The notes under the pieces: generated by a model
Told to the model about the DNA's origin: nothing
Database searches by the model: none
Seen by the model: only the letters and a program-made list of their open reading frames with translations
Position numbers and translations under genes: made by a program
Part shown: piece after piece, positions 59,081-64,000 of the stretch
Numbering within the stretch: position 1 is the stretch's first letter
How the letters are laid out: every line of letters starts with the position of its first letter
Origin: Sorangium aterium
GTDB taxonomy: Bacteria; Myxococcota_A; Polyangia; Polyangiales; Polyangiaceae
Assembly (NCBI RefSeq): GCF_028368935.1
Contig: NZ_JAQNDK010000005.1
Span: 124,001 to 188,000 of the forward strand
Reading direction: 5' to 3'
DNA: 64,000 nt

Positions 59081-60207
59081 ATCCGCATCGGCATGATGAC
59101 GGCGACGTAGCTCTGCTGGTTCGACTCGCTGCCGGGCCGGATCACGGCGGGGTCGAGCTCGCCGGAGATGCCGAGGATGACCTCCTCGTCGTCGATCGAG
59201 GCGAGCACGTCGAGGAAGTACTTCGCGTTGAAGCCGATGGTGACCTCGGGTCCGCTGTAGTCGACGGCCACCTCGTCGAAGCCGGCGCCGGTGTCGGGGC
59301 TCTCGCTGGTGATGCGGAGCGTCCCCGGCGCGATCGACAGCTTGACGCCGCCGGTGCGGTCGTTGGCGGCGAGCGCGATGGCGCGGAGGGCCTCGGCGAA
59401 CGCGACGCGGGGGGCGCGGACCGAGCGCTCGGTGACGGACGGGATGACCTGCTGGTAGGGCGGGAACTGCGCGTCGACGAGCTTCACCGAGAACTGCATC
59501 CCGGCGATGTTGAAGAAGGCGTTCGGCCCGCTCTGGGTGATGGCGACCATCGGGGTCTCCTTCTCGGCGCGCGCCTCTTCGGCGAGGCGGCGGAGCTCCG
59601 TGATCGCCTTGAGCGGGATGAGCATGGTGGCCGTCGCGGAGCTGCCCGACACGGTCGCCTCCATCTTGGAGAGCCGATGGCCGTCGGTGGTCACCATCCT
59701 GACGCGATCGCCGGCCCACTCGAACAGGGCGCTGTTCACGTGGGCGCGGGTCTCGTCGGTCGAGATCGAGAAGTGGGTCCGGGTGATCAGGAGCGCGAGC
59801 TGCTCGACGGGGAGCTCCAGCGAGGGCGCGTCCTGCGCCGGGGCAGGCAGCTGCGGGAACTCCGAGCCGGGGAGCCCGGGGAGCGTGTAGCGCCGGGGCG
59901 ATCCCACGGCCTTGAGCGACGTGTGCGCGCCCTCGGTGGTGGTGATCTGGATCGGGCCATCGGGCATGGCCTTCACGCGCTCCAGCAGGTCCCTGGCGGG
60001 GACCGCGACGGTGCCGCCGGTCTTGATGTCCGCGTGGGTCTGGCCGGTGACGCCGAGGTACAGGTCGGTCGCGGCGACGCGGACCGCGTTGCCCTCGGCG
60101 GCCAGCAGGACGTTGGCGAGCGCGGGCATGGCGCTCTTCTTGTCCGCCACGCCTTGGCAGCGCGCGACGAGGCGAAGCAGATCTTTCTTGGGGATCACAA
60201 GGTCCAT
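59077..60207 (-). CDS. dnaN: DNA polymerase III beta subunit (sliding clamp)
   Basis: A 376-residue clamp with three repeated domains: 'MDLVIPKKDLLRLVARCQGVADKKSAMPALANVLL', 'LALLITRTHFSISTDETRAHVNSALFEWAGDRVRMVTTDGHRL' and a C-terminus ending 'VAVIMPMRI', the usual M-P-M-R-x end that closes the peptide-binding pocket. It encircles DNA and tethers polymerase and repair enzymes. It overlaps recF by 4 bp. dnaA, often its neighbour, does not follow on the upstream side within this window. Confidence 0.98.
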   Translation of the reverse strand: MDLVIPKKDLLRLVARCQGVADKKSAMPALANVLLAAEGNAVRVAATDLYLGVTGQTHADIKTGGTVAVPARDLLERVKAMPDGPIQITTTEGAHTSLKAVGSPRRYTLPGLPGSEFPQLPAPAQDAPSLELPVEQLALLITRTHFSISTDETRAHVNSALFEWAGDRVRMVTTDGHRLSKMEATVSGSSATATMLIPLKAITELRRLAEEARAEKETPMVAITQSGPNAFFNIAGMQFSVKLVDAQFPPYQQVIPSVTERSVRAPRVAFAEALRAIALAANDRTGGVKLSIAPGTLRITSESPDTGAGFDEVAVDYSGPEVTIGFNAKYFLDVLASIDDEEVILGISGELDPAVIRPGSESNQQSYVAVIMPMRI

Positions 60208-60634
60208 AGCCGACTCCGGAGCCGCTCCCTTTAGCAGGGTTATCGCCCGGGGGTGCGCCGGAAATGAGCGCTCGCGTGACCTTGCGCAACGCCTCTTTCT
60301 TCCATGAAATAGATAGATAAAGACATCGTCTTCGTCGTAGGCGCTGTGGAGGGCGGGGATAACTCAGAATGCGCAACGAATCCAATGAGTTAGAAGCGGA
60401 CGCCCTGGGGTAAATGGACCGTCCTCAGGGGTAGGTGGACAGGGGAGAGCTGGCGGATGGCCGATCTCCCCCGTTTTGCCCCCAGGGTTGCCGGCGGGGT
60501 TATCCCCAAGGATCCCCCAGGGGGCGTGCGGGGTGATGTGGAACCGAGCGCTGCCCACGTGCTCTGCCCGATGCGCTGTGCAGTTCCGAGCGGCACCTGG
60601 ATGGAGTATTTCAAATTGTACGGACTTGAGTTCG
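60208..60634. other. Long intergenic region upstream of dnaN, possible origin-associated sequence
   Basis: 427 bp between the divergent dnaN and kinase genes, with an unusually AT-rich patch (about 60300-60330). TTATCCCCA near 60500, its near-copy TTATCCCCG on the opposite strand near 60355, and TTATCGCCC near 60240 each differ from the DnaA box TTATCCACA at one or more positions. Short repeats 'GGGGTA-AATGGAC' and 'GGGGTA-GGTGGAC' occur at about 60408-60440. It must carry both divergent promoters. An origin role is only a possibility, since dnaA and clear DnaA-box clusters are absent. Confidence 0.3.
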
Positions 60635-62314
60635 GTGCGGTGTATCCACTGCGGTAGCCACCACGATCTCGCGGTGGTCGTGTGTCCGGCGACCGGGCTG
60701 GTCGTCGCTCCGAGCGATGCGCCGCCCTCGCGCCCGGGCCCTCGCGCTGGCGTGGCTCCGTTGCAGCCGATTCCTCGGCCAGCAGCGCGTCCTCCGTCGA
60801 GGGTGGCGCCGCCGTTGCTGAGGTGGCCGGCGGGCGTGCAACCGAGCTCATCGGTGCGTGGCGCGCTGGCGCCGGGTCCAGAGCAGCGGGCGATCGCGCC
60901 GCGCGCTTCGTCGTCTCCCGCGGCGGGCTCGCGGACGCCGGCGTGGCCGAGGAACCCCGGCGTGAGCCCGACCTCTTCCGGGCGCTCGCTGCTCGGCCAC
61001 GTGATCGGCGACAAGTACGCGGTCACCGCCATCATCGGGGAGGGGGGGATGGGCGCTGTGTACGAGGCGGAGCACCTCCAGATCGGGCGGCTGGTCGCCG
61101 TCAAGGTGATGCATCCGCGGGAGACCCAGAAGCGCGAGGCCATCTCGAGGCTGGAGCACGAGGCTCGTGTCGCCGGACGGATCGGTCATCCCAACATCTG
61201 TGAAGTGTACGACATGGGGTGGCTCCCTGACGGCAGCCCCTACCTCGTGATGGAGCGCCTCCATGGGGAGACGCTGGCGCAGCGGATCGAGCGCTGCGGT
61301 GTCGTTCCGCCGAACGAGCTCGTCGACATCATGCTTCAGGTGCTCTCGGCGCTGGTCACGGCGCATGATCGGGGGGTCGTCCACCGTGATCTGAAGCCAG
61401 AGAACATCTTCCTCTCGGAGCGCGCCGGCATGTTGCCGGTGGCCAAGCTGCTCGATTTCGGCATCTCCCAGGCCCCAGGCGTGGATGGGGTGATGATGGA
61501 TCTGACCCGCACCGGCATGGTGATGGGCACGCCGTATTACATGGCGCCCGAACAGGCACGGGGCGACGCGGAGCTTGACCGCCGGCTCGATCTGTGGGCT
61601 GCGGGCGTGATCCTGTACGAGGCGCTGACAGGCCAGCGCCCGTTCGTGGCCCGCAACTACAACGCATTGCTCGTCCAGATCCTCACGCTGTGGCACCGGC
61701 CGATGACGGAGCTCGATCCGACGATTCCGCCCGGCCTCTCTCGCCTCGTGGATCGCGCCCTGGCGAAGGCGCGGGATGAACGATTCCAGAGCGCGCGGGA
61801 GTTCCTGGAAGCGCTGCGGCGGTTCAAGAACCAGGTGCCGGTGTCACAGAAGCGCCAGGTGGCGGAGCGCGTCGCCGTTCGTGATGTCGTCGGCGAACAG
61901 TCCGACGACGGCACGATGATGTTCGCTCGGCTCGGAGAGGGTGAGCAGGGGAGTGACCCTGGCAGGGTCGTCGTGGCGGGCGATCGCGGCGTGGAGGCAG
62001 CGGCGAGGAAGGAACCGCAGACGGCGGACTGCAGCACAGGGCTGCAGGTCCCTCATGGCGCGCGGTCGCTGCGGTCGTCCGATGGCAGCGCTGTGCGCAG
62101 GCCGAGCGAGCCGGTCGCGGAGACGGGTGACGGGCAGTCTCGGGAAGATGAGTCGGAAGATCGACCGACGATTCCGTCGTTGAGCCCGCTCGAAGCGGAA
62201 GCGGAGCTCTCCGACGATTCCGAGGCGACTGTCGTTGATCCGCCAGCGTTCCCGGAGGACATCACCACGGTCGTTCAGGGCGAAGGTCGCGCTCGAGGCG
62301 GCGACAAGAGCTGA
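60635..62314 (+). CDS. Hanks-type serine/threonine protein kinase with N-terminal Cys motif
   Basis: A 559-residue kinase from GTG 60635. I chose this start because it opens with 'VRCIHCGSHHDL....CPATG' (C3, C6, C17), the half zinc ribbon that many myxobacterial kinases carry at residue 1-20. A Pro/Ser-rich linker follows, then the kinase domain: P-loop GEGGMGAVY (135-143), VAVKVM (Lys157), VHRDLKPENIF (HRD 250-252), LLDFGIS (DFG 274-276) and GTPYYMAPEQA. All catalytic residues are intact. The C-terminal 170 residues are acidic and unstructured, with no PASTA domain or membrane helix, so the enzyme is cytosolic. The ABC ATPase gene follows 24 bp on. The target is unknown. Confidence 0.9.
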   Translation: MRCIHCGSHHDLAVVVCPATGLVVAPSDAPPSRPGPRAGVAPLQPIPRPAARPPSRVAPPLLRWPAGVQPSSSVRGALAPGPEQRAIAPRASSSPAAGSRTPAWPRNPGVSPTSSGRSLLGHVIGDKYAVTAIIGEGGMGAVYEAEHLQIGRLVAVKVMHPRETQKREAISRLEHEARVAGRIGHPNICEVYDMGWLPDGSPYLVMERLHGETLAQRIERCGVVPPNELVDIMLQVLSALVTAHDRGVVHRDLKPENIFLSERAGMLPVAKLLDFGISQAPGVDGVMMDLTRTGMVMGTPYYMAPEQARGDAELDRRLDLWAAGVILYEALTGQRPFVARNYNALLVQILTLWHRPMTELDPTIPPGLSRLVDRALAKARDERFQSAREFLEALRRFKNQVPVSQKRQVAERVAVRDVVGEQSDDGTMMFARLGEGEQGSDPGRVVVAGDRGVEAAARKEPQTADCSTGLQVPHGARSLRSSDGSAVRRPSEPVAETGDGQSREDESEDRPTIPSLSPLEAEAELSDDSEATVVDPPAFPEDITTVVQGEGRARGGDKS

Positions 62315-62338
62315 CGGGAACGCGAGCGCAGGAGCGAG

Positions 62339-62995
62339 GTGAGCGCTGTGAGGACGATCGAGCGCGTGGTGGCCCGTGGCGTCGTGAAGACCTACGGAGC
62401 GACGGCGGCGTTGCGCGGAGTGAACGCGACGATCGAGGCAGGGCGATTGACGCTCATCGAGGGGGCGAACGGGTCCGGCAAATCGACGCTGCTCGGGATC
62501 CTCGGGACCGTGATCCGTCCCACGTCGGGCGCTGTGAGCTACGAGCCGCTCGGCGACGATGCCGGGATGGCTCGCGGCACCATCGGCTGGCTGTCCCACG
62601 AGTCGCTGGCGTACCCGGACCTCTCCGGTCGGCAGAACGTCGAGCTGGCGGCCGGCTTCCACGGGCTCGACGCGCACGAAGCGTGGCGTCATGCCGAGGA
62701 GCGCTTCGAGCTCGGGAGCTTTGCGCTAAGGCCGCTCCGCACGTGTTCGCGCGGCCAGCGGCAACGAATCGCGCTCGCGCGAGCGCTGGTGCACCACCCG
62801 TCGCTGGTGCTGCTGGATGAGCCGACCACGGGTCTTGACCGCGGCGGCGTCGCGCGACTCCTCACGGTCGTGGAGGCGGAGGTCGAGCGAGGGGCCGCGG
62901 TGGTCGTGGTGTCCCACGAGCCGGAGGTCTTCCGAGAGCGGGCGGCTGCCCGTCTGGTGCTGGAGCGGGGTCGCGTCGTCACCGACGCTCCCTGA
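62339..62995 (+). CDS. ABC transporter ATP-binding protein (CcmA/heme-exporter-like), orphan
   Basis: A 218-residue single ATPase domain: Walker A 'EGANGSGKSTLLGIL', Q-loop region 'IGWLSHESLAYPDLSGRQNVELAA', Walker B 'SLVLLDEPTTGLD' and H-loop 'VVVVSHEPE'. The signature is 'CSRGQRQRIALARAL', with S-R-G-Q in place of S-G-G-Q; this variation is common in CcmA-type heme exporters, which have the same length and L-S-x-E/Y-P segment. No permease gene accompanies it, so its membrane partner lies elsewhere. GGAG precedes the GTG start. It is probably cotranscribed with the kinase. Confidence 0.82.
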   Translation: MSAVRTIERVVARGVVKTYGATAALRGVNATIEAGRLTLIEGANGSGKSTLLGILGTVIRPTSGAVSYEPLGDDAGMARGTIGWLSHESLAYPDLSGRQNVELAAGFHGLDAHEAWRHAEERFELGSFALRPLRTCSRGQRQRIALARALVHHPSLVLLDEPTTGLDRGGVARLLTVVEAEVERGAAVVVVSHEPEVFRERAAARLVLERGRVVTDAP

Positions 62996-63142
62996 CGACG
63001 CGCACCGATCTTTCGGAAGTCCCGCGAACCCACCGAGCGTGTTCTCGGACCGGAGCTCAGGACCAGGTACTCGGGTCCGGTAGCCCGGCTTGATTTCTCA
63101 CGACGTCGAGGCTGGCCACCCCTCGAACGTGACGATGTCTCG

Positions 63143-63841
63143 TTAGGACATTGCGAGGCGTGCCAGGGCGACCTGCGCCGCGGCGAGTGAAGCCGGTGCG
63201 GTTGGAGCCGCGCGCGGCATCACCACCGCGCCGGAAGCGATGCCGAGCGCGGCAAGCTCCCCCGCGTTTGTGCCAGTCGATGCGTCGGGCGCTGCCGGCG
63301 GGTTCAGCACGATCACGGCTGGCGGAAGACCAGGAGCGAGCGCACGGAGGGCGAGCGTGCAGCAAGCGACCTCGTGAAGGATGCCTAGCCGGTCGAGGCC
63401 GACCAGCACGACGGCATCGGGGGAGAGTGCGCGCACGAGGTCTGCGTTCGTCAGTCCTGGTCCGAGCGGGGAGAGGAGCGCGCCGGCGCTCTCCACGATG
63501 GCAAGGGGAGCTGGCTGCCTGTCGACCCACGCGCCGGCGACCTCCAGCGAGATGGCGCGTCCGCAACGGCGCGCTGCCAGGTGAGGGGAGAGCGGCTCGG
63601 CGAAGCGGTAGGGTGCTGGCTCGGGTTGGACCGAGCTGACGAGCGCCAGGTGTTCGGCGTCGGTCGTCGAGGTGCCGTCGACGCCCGACTCGATGGGCTT
63701 CAAGCCGCAGACCTTGTTGCCGCGAGCTGCCAGCGCTGCGACCAGCGCGACCGACACGTGTGTCTTGCCCACCCCGGTCCCGGTTCCGACCACCGCGACC
63801 CGGATCCGTCCTGTTTCACGTGAAACAGGATGCCCCCTCAT
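63143..63841 (-). CDS. bioD: Dethiobiotin synthetase (ATP-dependent)
   Basis: A 232-residue P-loop enzyme that closes the ureido ring of dethiobiotin in biotin synthesis. It has Walker A 'VAVVGTGTGVGKTHVSVAL' (19-27), 'GLKPIESGVDG', 'AIVESAGALLSPLGPGLTNADL' (catalytic acidic residue in E-S/G-A-G-G-x) and 'VVLVGLDRLGILHEV'. The ATG at 63841 overlaps the bioF stop. It has a 14-residue N-terminal extension before the first beta strand compared with E. coli BioD, and residues 5-10 of that extension are encoded by a perfect parS site. Confidence 0.93.
   Translation of the reverse strand: MRGHPVSRETGRIRVAVVGTGTGVGKTHVSVALVAALAARGNKVCGLKPIESGVDGTSTTDAEHLALVSSVQPEPAPYRFAEPLSPHLAARRCGRAISLEVAGAWVDRQPAPLAIVESAGALLSPLGPGLTNADLVRALSPDAVVLVGLDRLGILHEVACCTLALRALAPGLPPAVIVLNPPAAPDASTGTNAGELAALGIASGAVVMPRAAPTAPASLAAAQVALARLAMS
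63812..63827. promoter_or_regulatory. parS centromere-like site (ParB-binding)
   Basis: TGTTTCACGTGAAACA, a perfect 16-bp palindrome identical to the bacterial chromosomal parS consensus bound by ParB/Spo0J. It lies inside the start of bioD, encoding the last base of Pro5 through Thr10. ParB loads here, spreads and recruits ParA and SMC for origin segregation. Proximity to dnaN-recF-gyrB agrees with an origin-proximal location. parA and parB are not in the window. Confidence 0.92.
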
Positions 63842-64000
63842 CGTATCGCCTCCCGGAACCCTGCGAGGGCACGCTCGACGTCCGACTCGGAGAGCGACGC
63901 GTTCGCCACGATACGGAGCCGCGACGTGCCCGCCGGCACCGTCGGCGGCCGGATCGCCTGGACGAGGACGCCCTCGCTCGCGAGGCGTCGAGACATCTCC
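63838..64000 (-). CDS. bioF: 8-amino-7-oxononanoate synthase, C-terminal fragment (window edge)
   Basis: The frame is open to the right edge and ends at TGA 63838-63840. The visible 53 residues, 'MSRRLASEGVLVQAIRPPTVPAGTSRLRIV', followed by 'ANASLSESDVERALAGF', match the C-terminus of alpha-oxoamine synthases, where the I-R-P-P-T-V-P segment is conserved in BioF. It condenses pimeloyl-thioester with alanine in biotin synthesis. It overlaps bioD by 4 bp, so bioF-bioD is a coupled operon. Identity as bioF rather than kbl rests on the bioD neighbour. Confidence 0.85.
   Translation of the reverse strand, partial: EMSRRLASEGVLVQAIRPPTVPAGTSRLRIVANASLSESDVERALAGFREAIR

Overview
The window reads as the chromosome of a large-genome, very GC-rich myxobacterium of the Sorangium/Polyangium type. 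Points in favour are the extreme third-position GC, the Ala/Pro/Gly-rich lipoproteins, a serine/threonine kinase with an N-terminal Cys-ribbon, FGE-like and carboxypeptidase-regulatory-like surface proteins, and many GTG/TTG starts. The genus is inferred, not proven. The right end lies close to the replication origin: dnaN, recF and gyrB form a minus-strand cluster (54973-60207), and a perfect 16-bp ParB site (parS) lies inside the 5' end of bioD (63812-63827). dnaA is not in the window.

Layout. 1-5.8 kb: end of a beta-propeller gene, then an RND efflux pump (permease plus lipoprotein adaptor) divergent from a TetR regulator across a palindromic operator array. 5.9-7.7 kb: a COG0523 metallochaperone-type GTPase next to a deletion scar that joins a 5'-truncated rpmG (L33) to a 3'-truncated membrane-protein gene. 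7.8-18.4 kb: a nearly complete non-phosphorylative (Weimberg-type) pentose pathway: 2-keto-3-deoxypentonate dehydratase, alpha-ketoglutarate-semialdehyde dehydrogenase, a YjhG/YagF-type pentonate dehydratase, a four-gene sugar ABC importer and a SMP-30 lactonase. Only the sugar dehydrogenase is missing. 18.6-27.6 kb: an accessory stretch with an M28 peptidase, a frameshifted multi-domain lysozyme, a 1418-residue HIT-PLD-helicase-S24 fusion (the best candidate for an undescribed system) and a broken RNase-H-like gene, ending at a tRNA-Ser(UGA).

28-44 kb: mostly housekeeping and lipoprotein genes. These are a metallopeptidase, rpe, a GNAT acetyltransferase, a cNMP-binding protein, two paralogous Gly-rich lipoproteins, a yggS-tlpA-rarA operon, TPR-hpt, a thioesterase, a HAD hydrolase with a lipoprotein, a 991-residue protein of regulatory-like repeats ending in a PDZ domain, and a LeuA/HMGL-family enzyme with a palindromic, probably leaderless promoter. 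44-52 kb: a tightly coupled cytochrome c maturation operon (ccmF, ccmH-like) running into three envelope-protein genes, then cinA. 52-64 kb: clpB, gyrB, recF, dnaN, a Ser/Thr kinase, an orphan ABC ATPase, bioD and the end of bioF.

Most genes sit in short operons with 4-bp ATGA/GTGA overlaps. No CRISPR array, rRNA or intact insertion sequence was seen. All functional calls rest on motifs and family resemblance read by eye. No database search or alignment was run.
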